From the NCBI GenBank assembly GCA_015178975.1, contig WHVD01000079.1, positions 1-64,000 on the forward strand: a stretch of DNA of 64,000 nucleotides, given 5' to 3'. Source of the stretch: Hysterangium stoloniferum (lineage: Eukaryota; Basidiomycota; Agaricomycetes; Hysterangiales; Hysterangiaceae). The position numbers and the translations under genes were made by a program. Positions 10,795-21,426 of the stretch are shown here, one piece after another. Position 1 is the first letter of the stretch; the number at the start of each line of letters is the position of its first letter. The notes beneath the pieces are model-generated. The model had not been told where the DNA came from. It did no database searches and worked only from the letters and a program-made list of their open reading frames with translations.

Positions 10795-12710
10795 TTAATC
10801 TTTTTTTGACTCAGCATAGCCGGTTGTGAAGTTGTGGCCCAATTGGCTGATTGGGCTTTTGTGGCCTTTGGGCATGCAGAGACCTGGTGTCCGGGATCTG
10901 TGCACAACAAACAAAGATTGTTGTCCATTCGGCGTTGCTTTTCCTGTGGTAGGAGCTTGCCGTTGGAGCTGAGTTTGCCAGTTAAGTCAGGTTTGTCTTT
11001 GTCTTGAGACTTATTTGACTGTTTGCCCTTGCCTTTTTTGTCATTACAGCCCTTGTTATTGGACTTCTTATCAGAGTTTGAGTTGCCACTATTGTTGGTG
11101 TTTTGATTACCAGACTTGTTGGCATTCTTATTGTCCGATGATTTTTTGTCTGATGGGTTTTCGCGACTGATTTCTGAACGTCATTCCCAGTATCAGGTGT
11201 CCACATTTTGGGCCTTTAGATGCATGAGGGGGAGAGTCTTCAGTTTGCCGGTCTCTCCTTTGGAAACTTCATCTTTGAGGAGAGACGGGAGGCTGGAGTA
11301 AAACTGGTAACAGAGGGCCGAATTGCCCCAGTCGCAATGCACGGCGAGGTTGTTGAACTGGACGATGTAGTCGGTGATGCACTGGGTGTCTTTCATTTTG
11401 AGATTAGAAAGTGCAGTTTTGGGATCCCCAGTTTGGTCATAGGGACTGAAGTTTGTTTCGAGTTCCTCAACAAAGGCATCCCAATTGTGAAGCCAATTGG
11501 GATCTTCAGAGGTGAGGGCAGAGTGTGAAGAGTGGTGGAAGTTCTAACCATTCTACATATATACGAAGAATATCGACCGTTTAGGTACGACACAAAGATG
11601 TATTGACTGTCTAAGTCTAATACAGACCGAACGGGTATTGACTACTTAGTTCAATACAATTGAGTGAAATAGCTATCTAAAGTAGAGTAGAGAGCTAAAA
11701 CGAATAAAGGGAATCAACTGTTAAGTGCGATTCTGAATGACTGCTCGAGTGTAGAAGAGAGTAATGAGAGAGTCGAATAATAGAGTAGCGTGGATGTAGT
11801 CCACGCAGATTGAGATATAGATGGAGTTTCGATTAATACAGTTCAAAACTCTGATTGTGTAGATACATAGTTAAAGCCCATCTGTGATGGTCGAGATGAT
11901 ACCCCAATTACAACTTACAGGACACTAACTGGTGTCTGGTTAAGTTGTGGTTGCATGGTAAAAAGTGTCTGAGTTTCTATTTGGTGCCAAGTGCACCCAC
12001 AAGTATACACAAAGCTTCGAACTAATGAAATGGTGCAATATTTGAAGAATATAAAGGATAGAAAAATATGAATAAAATGTGTAAAATATAAATAAAATAA
12101 AAGGAGTGTTTTACCACAAGCATACTCCTCACATGGAGAATGTGGGTTCAAACCAGGCTGCTGCGGAATCCTTAAGGTATGAGAGTGCAAAGTTTACCTT
12201 TCAGTCATCCATTGCAAAAGCAGCTGGACAGTCCTGAAAATTGAATCGACATTGCATAAGAAATGTCGGTAATTTCTTCAGGTTTGAGCCGGTAAACAGT
12301 TTGGGTTTGTTGACTCGGGTTTGCCCAGGTTCTTTTTCCTTGGTATTGTTTTTAAGGAAATCATTAAGGGATCCTAGGGTACCTGAGAACAATTCCCATG
12401 TCTTGTCGGGATTGAAATCTGGTTTTTGTTTCACCAACTTCTTAGGACCACTAGCCTGAGGTATGGGTTGGTTGCCATCCTCAGGTTCGGGTCCTGGAGC
12501 TGATTGATTGTTGACCTCTTCAGGTGCTTTGGGTTCAGTGGCTTCAGTAACTTCTTCAGCATTGCCAGTAATTTCCACAAAGTGGGATTCTTTGGAGGTT
12601 TCTGGTTGTGGGGTTCTCAGAGTAGCTCAGGCTGTATACAACAATGGGGACTTGAGAGTGGAAGATTCTGCTTCGCCACTTGGCTTGGCATCTTTTTTCC
12701 TTGGAGGCAT
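10795..12710 (-). pseudogene. E2 gag, interrupted by a solo LTR
   Basis: The ATG at 12710 is 37 nt inside the LTR and starts MPPRKKDAKPSGEAES. E7 has ATA at this codon, so E2 preserves the start that E7 lost. The capsid part is split by the LTR at 11524-12133. Downstream is a Lys/Asn/Ser-rich nucleocapsid and a CCHC region (complement of about 10860-10930). Stops include TGA in MDD*KV at about 12205, where E7 has CGA (Arg). Gag would form the particle shell and carry the element RNA. Confidence 0.85.
11524..12133 (-). mobile_element. Solo LTR, F1b subfamily, inside E2 gag
   Basis: It begins TGTGAAGAG and ends CTCCTCACA on the plus strand, so the termini are inverted repeats. The flanks are CAGAG (11519-11523) and TGGAG (12134-12138), a degenerate 5-bp duplication with 3 of 5 matches. 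Comparison with E7 gag (around 60040) shows the gag sequence continues across it. It contains a perfect hairpin GCGTGGA-TGTAG-TCCACGC at 11788-11806. Confidence 0.88.
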
Positions 12711-12734
12711 GATTAATGGAAAATGCGAGTGTGA

Positions 12735-12745
12735 AATCAGAATAT
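12735..12745 (-). promoter_or_regulatory. E2 primer-binding site, self-priming type
   Basis: The element strand reads GTATATTCTGATTTCAC just after the LTR end. This does not start with TGG. It is complementary to a segment of the LTR itself (complement of about 13466-13474, 9 nt exact), the same relation seen with 11 nt in E7. Confidence 0.5.
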
Positions 12746-12753
12746 ACTGTTAA

Positions 12754-13171
12754 TGTGAGGAGTATGCTTTTACCACAGTTTCATTATGGTAAAACACTCC
12801 TTTTATTTTATTTATATTTTACACATTTTATTCATATTTTTCTATTTTTTATATTCTTCGAATATTGCACCATTTCATTAGTTTGAAGCTTTGTGTATAC
12901 TTGTGGGTGCACTTAGCACCAAATGAAACTCAGACACACTTTTACCCAAGAACCACCACTCGTAAGACATAAACTAGGTCTACTACGAGTGGTGATCAGG
13001 GTAATGTGTCAGCTACTACATAGGTAGCAATATCTGAACTATCTAACACTTCTGGCCTCGAACTGTAACAGTCGAGGCCTCCACTCGAATCATCCTTCTC
13101 AAATCATCCTTCTTCCCATTCTACTCATTTCTTCGTATATAGAATGGTCAGAACTTATACCACTCTTCACA
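12754..13171 (+). mobile_element. Solo LTR, F1b subfamily, shortened, with perfect TSD
   Basis: Begins TGTGAGGAG, ends CTCTTCACA; 418 bp, so about 190 bp shorter than its relatives through an internal deletion. Flanked by GTTAA at 12749-12753 and 13172-13176, an exact 5-bp TSD. It landed within the first six bases of the E2 LTR; E7 shows the empty site at about 59421-59427. Confidence 0.93.
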
Positions 13172-13896
13172 GTTAAGAACTGAAAACTGACTAATGTCGG
13201 TAAGCCAATGGGGACCGATGGGAAGGATTTGGCTTCAGCTTCTATGCTGCACCCTCGCAAATATCCGTTGGGTGTCCTTAAATTTCAGACGGGTGAAGAC
13301 TAGTCCTAATGAGTACCTCTCGGCGAGTTACTGATCGGGACTGGAGGATAAGTTGAGTGTCAGGCTAAGGGGTCAGGGACTGAGAGTGGGTGAGTGCATG
13401 CAAAGGTGGAGAATGGAATACTTAGTATGAGACTTCTAGAGGTGTATGTGGGTATTCTGAGTCGATATTCTGAGTGCCTAGTAACTACAACTACAGTGGG
13501 TTCATATACAAGTATTTGGCGTCTAGAAAATACTAACTAGGAGAAGAGTGGAAAACATTATTGACAAATAAGTTTGACTGGGAATGGGAAGGTTACAATT
13601 AGTTTGGAGGCCATGAAATAACTGAGAGTGGGATTATGAGAAAAGGAAATAGTCCGAGTGTTACAAGGATATATAGACATATGTGAAACATAGAGTAGAA
13701 CAGATCATCATAATAAAAGGGGATATATCAGAGTATAACCAGATAGTACAAGTATATTTTGATGGGGGCATAAACAGAGTTTGATCGCCACGAAAGCATA
13801 CATCAGTGTCAGGAGACCGACAGTTTCTGATGTGATGACTTGAGCGATAACTTGAAACATCGATAGGTGGCGATATCCTCAGGGACCATTGGGTTG

Positions 13897-14524
13897 TGTG
13901 AGAGGTATGGCAAAATACACTCAGGAAATATAGTTGGATGAGCTCTTACTATATCTCCTTTATTATTTCTATTTTCTCTCTTTTATTATATCTATAATTA
14001 GTTCGACGACCTATGTATGCGGTACATCGACTCTTGTGGGCGCACACGCAGACTTATGTATTCTAGCGCCCGTAGTTTAGAACTCAGACACTTTTTACAC
14101 CACAACCACGACTTACCCAGACACCCGTTAGTGTCCTGTAAGTTGTGATTGGTGTATCATCTCGACCATCACAGACGGGCTTTAGCTACTCATTCAAACT
14201 GAGTTTCGAACTGTATCAGTTGAAACTCAATCCTTATCTCAACTCGCGTGGACTACATCCATGCTACTCTATTATTCGACTCTCTAACTACTCTACTTGC
14301 ACTCGAGCAGTTGTCCAGAATCACACTTAACCAGTCGATTCTGCTTATTCGTTCTAGTTATCTACCTTACTTTAGATAGCTACTTCTCTCTACCGTATTG
14401 AACTAAGTAGTCAATACACGTTCGGTCCGTATTAGACTTAGACAGTCAATACATCGTGGTATCGTACCTCAACGGTCGATATTCTTCGTATATAGAACAG
14501 TTAGAACTTCTACCACTCTTCACA
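13897..14524 (+). mobile_element. Solo LTR, F1 family, with perfect TSD
   Basis: Begins TGTGAGAGGTATGG, ends CACTCTTCACA; 628 bp. Flanked by GGTTG at 13892-13896 and 14525-14529. The empty site is visible in the E7 LTR at about 58708-58720. It is a hairpin-rich F1 LTR with no internal element region. Confidence 0.93.
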
Positions 14525-14545
14525 GGTTGCGACACGGTCGTAACA

Positions 14546-14861
14546 TCATGCCATATCGGTAGGAAAGCTTATTTCTAACTTCACCTCTACTTCCTACACA
14601 ATGGTCTACTCCAGATCTCCTTCCAATAAAGTGCAGTCTAGCTTCAATACTAGCACTAACAGGACTGAACACAAATGTACATTGCACTAGTTTGTCATGG
14701 TCTAATCTCAGGTATCAGCTTGTCTTGACCATGACAAACATAAAATAGATCTGATGTATGTTTATATTTGGTCCTGTGGATTGACATGGAAGTTTCTACT
14801 GGTTCCAGCTTTGGTACTGGGACCACAAGTGATTCAGGCTGGTAAGGTGGCAACAAAGACA
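14546..14861. other. Unassigned sequence between E2 and the Tc1 element
   Basis: No convincing gene, repeat or domain is visible. It is the left flank of the Tc1 insertion, and the same unassigned sequence presumably resumes at 16468. Confidence 0.5.
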
Positions 14862-14863
14862 TA

Positions 14864-16465
14864 CAGTGGGTGACAAAACCATTCCAATGATTTTTTATAT
14901 GTCAAAGAATGTTGAATAACTCAATGGGTACTTGACCAATTGACCTGAAATTATTAATTTAGGTAGTCATATATGTTGGGTATATACCCTAAGAATTCTA
15001 TGACATAAGCATTATTTGTCATCAAACTATAAATTAAATACTAATGCAATCTCATTGGAACAGGTCCTGGTATATAATCCAATACAAATAATATAATCTA
15101 GTACTTGGTGTAACCCCCCTTGGCATCCAAAACAGCTGCAATCATTCTAGGCATACTCTCTATTAAATTCTGACAAATAGAAGCAGGAATCCTGTCCCAT
15201 TCTGTCTGGACCCTTTCCCATAATTCCTGAATACTCCTAGGCTCCACTTCATACTCTAGTAGCCTCTTCTTGAGGTAATTCCAAAGGTGTTCAATTGGAT
15301 TAAGATCAGCAGATTGAGGGGGCCATATTATGACATCAAAATCACTGCCATTAAGCCAATTGGTGGCCTTCCGGCTCTTGTGTTTGGGATCATTGTCTTG
15401 CTGAAAGACAATATCCCCAGTCTTCTTCTTGTAATGCTTGAAAGATTCTTGAAGTTCATCCTCCAAAATGCTAATATAAAGTTCAGCATACATCCTCCCA
15501 TCAATCTTGGTGGCATATCCTGGTCCTTCCCAGAACATACAACCCCACAACATCAGATTCCCCCCTCCAAACTTGACTGTGCCCTCAACCAGCCTATCAC
15601 TGAGTCCCTCTCCTGCTTTTTTCCACACACCCACTTCCTCCCATCTGACCCCAAATGATTGATTTTAGTCTCATCTGACCAAACAACCCTCTTCCAGTCC
15701 TCCAGCGACTAGTTCTTGTGTGCCAATGCAAAGTCCAGCCTCTCCCTTCTATGCCTTTTTGTGAGTTTAGGCCTTTCCTCTTCACCACAGCCCTCATTCC
15801 AGCTTTCTTGAGTTCCCTATGAATTGTTCTTGCAGAGATAGACTCCCCGTTCATATCTTGTAGGACTTTAGAGGCCTGAGTGGCATGGTCAATCTTCTTG
15901 GAAGTGATTTGTTGGATGATGTAATGGGTATCAGAGGGGGAAAGTTTGCATGGATGACCTCCAGCTGCTTTGGAGAGGGAGGAAGAATGTTTAGAGCAAA
16001 TTCTGGGTATAGTAGAGACAGAATGACCAGTGGTAGCAGCTACTTCATGTGCAGACTTGCCCTTGCCAAGTAGAGTAAGAACATGATCAAGTTGAGCAGG
16101 AGTGAGAGCTCTCATGATGTAAACTGATGGGTTGTTGGGATGCAATCACTTGGAGAAGTGAACAGTTGTATATATATACAATTTGAACAGGTCACATGAT
16201 TTTATTTGCATGTATTTGTGGATAATCAATAAGGTTATGTGCTAATCATGTGACAGGGACAAAACTGTTTCCAATAAGATTGCATTAGTATTTGATTTAT
16301 AGTTTGATGACAAATAATGCTTATGTAATAGAATTTTTAGGGTATATATCCAACATATATGACTACTTAAATTAAAAATTTCAGGTCAATTGGTCAAGTA
16401 CTCATTGAGTTATTCAACATTCTTTGACATATAAAAAATCATTGGAACAGTTTTGTCCCCCACTG
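14864..16465 (-). mobile_element. Tc1-type DNA transposon with ~200-bp TIRs
   Basis: The ends are CAGTGGGTGACAAAAC (from 14864) and its inverted partner GTTTTGTCCCCCACTG (to 16465), flanked by TA at 14862-14863 and 16466-16467, the target duplication of Tc1/mariner elements. The inverted repeats stay alignable for about 195 bp. A transposase pseudogene lies inside on the minus strand. Each terminal region also contains a second, inwardly inverted copy of the end motif (near 15049-15072 and 16253-16290). Confidence 0.93.
15098..16112 (-). pseudogene. Tc1-like DD34E transposase, three lesions
   Basis: The start chosen is the ATG at 16112, giving MRALTPAQLDHVLTLLGKGK, a helix-turn-helix DNA-binding start; an ATG at 16145 is also possible. 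A second HTH follows with SARTIHRELKKAG. A frameshift near 15785 moves the frame, then a TAG near 15705 precedes VVWSDETKIN, which holds the first catalytic Asp. Another frameshift near 15620 leads to the C-terminal half with FQQDNDPKHKS (second Asp) and NPIEHLWNYLK (Glu), spaced 34 residues apart, as in Tc1 transposases. It would cut and paste the element between its TIRs at TA sites; with three lesions this copy cannot act alone. Confidence 0.9.
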
Positions 16466-16467
16466 TA

Positions 16468-17434
16468 TGTAGCAATGTATTGTCTTGTAAAAAGAATTCT
16501 AAGGACTTCATTATTTTAACTCTAATAGAACAATTCTGTCACTATAAGCAATAGGTATAATGATTAGGAAAGGAACCCTTGTTTGCTAATTGGTGTGATG
16601 CTGCTTGTGATATTCAACTTCCTGAAGAATATCTACAGTAGTTTGATCATTCATAACTTGTGACTTCTAGATGTTTATAGGCGCTACACTTCACAGGCTA
16701 CAAAAGCTTGCAATTCACTATAGTGTGAGGACAGCCCATCCTTCTATATAAATAACCTTTCCATTATTCAGAAGTTTCCGACACTCCCAGAAGCATGCAA
16801 CCTCCTTTGACTCCCAACTCTGAGGAGTGTTGCTCATTTTTAACATGATCTCAATTCCCTTCATGATCTAATTGTGGCTCATCATCAATGATTGTACATA
16901 GGACTTGTGGCTTGAACAACTAGTGTCCTATTTGCATGCCAGTAGGAAGATTAATTGTTAACTTTATCTAAAAACTGGAAACAGACCATGTATGTATGAT
17001 GTGATGGAGGGATAAACAAGGAGGAATCCAGGTGTTGAGAATGATCATCATGATCATGTGCTCATTAGGTGACATCATTCTGAATGAAAGATATTAACAT
17101 AATGGGAAGATGAACTGACATTCGTATCATGGAGTATGTCATATTATAATAGGAAACCACAATGGAATGTATTTGAACCTGGCCTTTCCATGCACCTCTT
17201 TCCATTTCATACAGTTACAGGATGTGATGTGATGGCCCATTCTTGTGATCATTAAGCCTGATAATAGTGATAATATCAAACTAAGAAGTCTTCAGATGAG
17301 GGACTCAGAATTTACCACCTGTTCTGGGAATCGAGTGTGCAGACAGACAAGAGGAGTTGAGACTGGATTAGGACATATTCAGGGTGTAACTAGTTTGAGG
17401 GTATAACTAGTTCAAGATTTGAACTGGTTTGTAA
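16468..17434. other. Unassigned AT-rich sequence
   Basis: No gene is supported on either strand. A TATA-like CTATATAAATAACC is present near 16743-16756, but no coding start with a recognisable product follows. It probably holds decayed repeats. Confidence 0.4.
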
Positions 17435-18266
17435 GTAAGGTAGGCATCACTTTAGTTCAGCACCTGTTTATGTAAGCAAAAAGTGACCTACTCACACTCC
17501 TTTCTGTGCTTCCACAACATAGATAATCTGTAATTAAAGCCCAGGGAAGTGGAGTTGGGAGCTATTCCTCCAGTTCTCAGGTTTAAAACTTGAAAAATAA
17601 TTCACCCTTGCCAAGTAGTAGGACTTACAAATTTTAACTTTTTTTTTGAGTCTCTGAATGCTTAAAAACTCGTTTCCATGTGATTCTGAAATTTTCAAAA
17701 TTTCACAAGTGTCAGTATTGGCCACTTACATAATCATCATGTGATATATTGGGCAGCCTTGTTTTAAGGGCCTAAAATTGGGAAAGAAAACTGTATTAAA
17801 TTCAAATATATGTACTTATCTTACTTACATAAAAATTCTCCTAAGAAAAAGAGGGTATAGCTGCACATGTACTTGTGCAGTAAGCTGTGCACTTGATCAC
17901 AGGCCACATTACATAAGCAGCACAGTGGCAAACATGTGGTTGCACAGTTCTACTACCATGTCTCAGAAGTCTAAAGCTGCACAATCTTGCATCAAAAACC
18001 TTGGATCCAAGGCACAACAAAAGCCCTCAGTGACAATCAAGGATGTCCCAGATGAAAAGATACCAAGGCCATCATACATTACCTCCAATCATGCTTGCAC
18101 AAGTATGGCAAGCTCAAATTAATATGCCTGTACCATTATAGTGACTCCAATTCATTTTTTGACTTCATAATAAATTTTTCAAAAATTTGATTCGCAAATT
18201 TGGCCACTCTTGGCGCTTAGTAATATGATTACATAAGGTGCTGAATTAAAGTGACACCTACCTTAC
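17435..18266. mobile_element. Short TIR element, probably non-autonomous DNA transposon
   Basis: Left end GTAAGGTAGGCATCACTTTA (from 17435) matches the reverse complement of the right end (to 18266) over about 38 bp with few mismatches, including TTCAGCACCT. The interior is about 750 bp with one weak ORF and no transposase domain that I recognise. The TSD is unclear. Its right end abuts a truncated LTR-4 copy. Confidence 0.6.
17960..18122 (+). CDS. Small ORF inside the TIR element, unknown
   Basis: An ATG at about 17960 opens a short frame starting MSQKSKAAQSCIKNLGSKAQ, Lys/Ser-rich, ending at 18122. Basic N-termini of this kind occur in some basidiomycete transposase genes, so it may be the truncated start of a captured or ancestral transposase. 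No catalytic motif is present and expression is doubtful. Confidence 0.25.
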
Positions 18267-18819
18267 ATGAGTATGGGAGACTTATCTAGACTGTGAAATG
18301 TGATAATACCAAATCCATTATTAATGAGGGGCAGAACTATTAAACATAAAACGAAACAAGTAAATACTAAACTGGGAATTTGGGACACGATGGAATGGAA
18401 GTGGAGAATGAATCATGAGGTTATTAGACCATAATGGGAATGGGACTCTGTTAGAAGGGTTCTTGGGAGTCGGGCCAGGGGTCCAGTGACTGGGCCGTGA
18501 GATACAGAGTGTCGGGTGTATATAGGGTGGAGTTCAGAGTCTGGCAGGTTTTCTGATGACTGGTGCGTGAGATGCAGAGACAGACCATAATGGGAGCAGG
18601 GTTTTATACTCTGTTAGAGAGGTTCTGGGAGTCTGGTTGGAGTCCGGTGATGGGCACAGAGAGTTGGGTATAAACAGGTTGATGTGCAGGTTTGGCAGAG
18701 CCTGAGGACTGGTGTGTGAGACACAGTGTTGGATATAGACAGGTTGAGGTGCAGGTCCAGTGGAGTCCAACAACTGGTGCATATAGGGTGACATGCAGGC
18801 AGGTAATCCAGTTGTAACA
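18267..18819 (-). repeat. Truncated LTR, family 4 (copy 4d)
   Basis: Aligns by eye with the LTR-4 copies at 51969-53314 and 55101-55724 from the segment near ACTGTGAAATGTGATAATAC to the terminus CCAGTTGTAACA at 18819. The other end is missing where the TIR element begins. Confidence 0.65.
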
Positions 18820-18985
18820 GTACCTTTTTTACAATATAGAGAGTCAGGTGCATATAGGATGGGGTCTGGAGCCTGGCAGGTTTTCTGGTCCTGAGACAGA
18901 GGGGGTTGGGCAGAGACAGATGTGACATGTGCAGGTTCTGGTAGATATTCCAATGACTGTAACTTGTTTATAGCAAGTTGGGTGT
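18820..18985 (-). repeat. Two extra LTR-4 terminal fragments in tandem
   Basis: The segments near 18846-18895 and 18968-19025 both repeat the LTR-4 phrase GGATGGGGTCTGGAG followed by CTGGCAGGTTTTCTGGTC or close variants. They look like partial duplicates of the LTR-4 end next to copia gag sequence. Confidence 0.5.
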
Positions 18986-19681
18986 ACATATATGGGATGG
19001 GGTCTGGAGACTGGCAGATGTTCTGGTCATAATGGATAGCATGGTACCAGAGAATGTAGTTGTAAACATGAAGTCTGTGCTTGATGTTGTCACATTTTCT
19101 TTTGACTTCTCTCCTTTCTGTTCATGTTTGCCTTGTCCCTTCTTCTTTGGTTTCTGGCATTCGGCTGAAATGTGACCCATAATCCTGCAGTTCCAACACT
19201 CCATATTTTTGAAGGATTTCTCTGATTTCTGTGTGTTTTTCAATTTCCCACAGTGCTTGGATGTGTTACGACCAGAACACTTGCCAGACCCCATATGCAC
19301 CTGACTCTCTATGAACAAGTTACAGTTATCAGAATACCTGCTGGAACCCGCACATGTCACATCTGCCTATGCCTGACCTGTTATGTCTCATATGTACACC
19401 AGTCATTGGAATACCCACTGGAACCCACACACATCAACCCTGTCTATATCCAACTCTGTCCCACACACCAGTCACCAGACTCCACCCAGGCAACCTGTCA
19501 GCTCTCTAACTGAGCCCCATTCCCATTATGGTCTAATGACCTGTCATGTTTCAGACTCCACTCCCATCCTGTTCTGTCCCTAACACCTAATTTGGTGTTT
19601 ACTACTCTCGTTTCATGATTACCTGTTTTACCTTTAATTATTACTGGCTTTGGTACTGCATACATTCCACAATCTATATAG

Positions 19682-20366
19682 GAGGGTGTTTATAATTACT
19701 ATAATCTCAAATATTTACTAATAAAAGTCTTATTTTTACAAAAATCCATCTTTAAATAGTGATATCTATTCTGAAACAATTATATCATCAAAAAACAACC
19801 ATCAGAAATAGTTCTCCATATTACATCTTATACAACCCATAGTTATTTAACAAATTTTATTGTGTATAATTTCCTTCCTTTTACAGATGCCTACTAATAC
19901 TTTTATTAGTACTTTGTTTTTTAAAAGTTGTAATGTAGTTATTTCCATGTAAAATATGTAAAATATTATTGGAAATTTTTCATACCACAGCTGTCTTTAT
20001 TAAGTAAAACCCCCTATATATTCTGGGTATGTTGAATCAAGTAGAAATCTGTTTAGATTGACAGATCCATTCTGAAGTAATACATATGTATTTAGAGGTG
20101 CCAATGATATACATACCCATGGAATGGACTATCTAAAGGTATCTATTTTTTAAAAGTATTAGTGTTTCAAACTACTAATTTTTTTATTGTCTACTTGTGT
20201 CCAAAAAGATTCTTTAGTTGTAATGTACAAGAGAGTTTAAAACTTTTTGAAAGTTTTAAAAACCAAATTATGTTTGAATCACATCCCAGATATTTAAATT
20301 ACCTTTAGAGTATATTAGAATTTGGTATACTTAATAGTTTTCAGATATCCTCCATAAACTAGCTAA
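19682..20366. other. AT-rich ~690-bp insertion in LTR 4e, unknown
   Basis: Other LTR-4 copies pass directly from CTATATAG to GTTGTACATAC. Here about 690 bp of AT-rich DNA lies between them. No ORF, clear TIR or TSD is visible. Confidence 0.55.
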
Positions 20367-20480
20367 TGTTGTACATACAATCCAGTCAGAAAATCAACTA
20401 AGATTCTCAACTAGATATCCCACTCACATCTTTGAACCACAAATCCTCTCCTTATCGTCATGGGGCCCATGGGCCTCCCA

Positions 20481-20620
20481 ACTCACCATCAAACTCACAG
20501 ACTCACCATCCAACTCACGAAATCACCATCCAACTCACGGACTCACCATCCAACTCACAGACTCACCATCCAACTCACAGACTCACCATCCAACTCACCA
20601 ACTCACCATCCAACTCACTG
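20481..20620 (+). repeat. 20-bp minisatellite, 7 units, inside LTR 4e
   Basis: Seven units of ACTCACCATCCAACTCACRG-type 20-mers run head to tail with 1-3 differences each. Copy 4c has instead four 15-bp units at the equivalent place (55251-55310). Confidence 0.9.
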
Positions 20621-21426
20621 ACCCCCACGGCTTTCCCACTGCAACCCTTCAACCAAAACCCTGACTCATTGACTGATCAACAACTCAACCTATCAACCAA
20701 CCCAGACTCCCCAGGTTTCCCGTCTGCTCATCTGAAATTGGACATCACAATCTGGCAAGGGTGCAGCCTATACGCTGAAGCCAAGTCCTACTGGATTATC
20801 TATGGGATCCTCCCACTAAGCTCTGCACAGCTCTTGACAGGATGCTGACATAGCAGTTTCTGAGGTCTTCAGCTTCTTCTCTTCAATAGTGAGTCTTTCA
20901 TATTCTTTGATTATTACTTCGACTACTTTGTTTGGTTTAAGGGGTGATGTGGCGAATTTTGCAGACATTGATATGTATTGTGCTAATGACTAGTTGGTAG
21001 GTTTTCAGTAATGATCCAAGTACAACTGTGACTAGATCATCATTAGATAGGCCAGAACCCATGCCCTTGAGTTGGGCCTGCATCTTCATGAGTTCTTTGA
21101 GGTGTGTTTTGACTGCTGAGTCATCTTTGCACTTCATTTTGTACATGTGACATCTGATGTCAATTTTAACTGACAGTGCTTTACCCTCATGTTTGAGGTA
21201 TAATGCATCCCACACTCCTTTGGCCATTTTTAGCTTCAGAATCTCAATCTGAAGACCCGGTTCAATGGATGTGAATATCTGGGCTTTGATATATGCTTCG
21301 CATTGTTCAAACTCATCCTGTTGTTGCTCCACAGCTTCAACCTTGGCCCAATCATCTTCTCCCATAATGTGCTTCACCCTGAAAGTCGGCAGTGGTGGCA
21401 GCTCCCTCACAGTTCCTTCAAGATGG

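Larger units (their letters stand above)
7112..14545 (-). mobile_element. Chromodomain Ty3/gypsy retrotransposon E2 (LTR family 2), 3' LTR lost
   Basis: Minus-strand order: 5' LTR (14545-12748, carrying two nested solo LTRs), PBS, gag (12710-10795, carrying a third solo LTR), protease, RT, RNase H, integrase and a C-terminal chromodomain ending with the stop at 7112. E7 (58693-64000) is a close homologue on the plus strand and acts as an uninterrupted reference. No family-2 LTR is found between 7009 and 7112, so the 3' end is deleted; those ~100 bases hold nothing I can assign. Stop codons and Arg substitutions at former CpG sites are numerous. Confidence 0.88.
12748..14545 (-). repeat. 5' LTR of E2 (family 2) with two nested solo LTRs
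   Basis: The LTR ends are TGTTA (12748) and TAACA (14541-14545) on the plus strand. Removing the two nested LTRs and their TSDs leaves about 742 bp, close to the 735-bp LTR of E7. The outer flank is TCATG (14546-14550). Confidence 0.85.
19264..20839 (+). mobile_element. Solo LTR family 4 (copy 4e) with TSD, enlarged
   Basis: Begins TGTTACGACCAG, ends CTCTTGACA. Flanked by GGATG at 19259-19263 and 20840-20844, an exact 5-bp TSD inside copia gag. It is 1576 bp; copy 4a without its nested insert is about 840 bp. The excess is an AT-rich block (about 19682-20366) not present in other copies. Confidence 0.9.
18970..21410 (-). pseudogene. Ty1/copia Gag, split by a solo LTR
   Basis: The N-terminal part (21410-20937) has the copia Gag (UBN2-type) pattern, with AYIKAQIFTSIEPG, KGVWDALYLKHEGKAL and a helical MQAQLKGMGSGLSNDDLV region. 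A frameshift near 20960 is followed by a KEYERLTIEEKK segment up to 20840. The LTR at 19264-20839 then interrupts. The frame resumes at 19258 and reaches a CCHC knuckle CWNCRIMGHISAECQKPKKK (complement of about 19140-19200). The 5' end is lost at the LTR-8 boundary (21426), and no copia pol lies nearby except the tail at 27712-27845. Confidence 0.82.

Noticed and set aside
20481-20620. Regular 20-bp repeats as a CRISPR array
   Set aside because: The units are directly adjacent with no spacers, lie inside a eukaryotic LTR, and encode no palindromic repeat.
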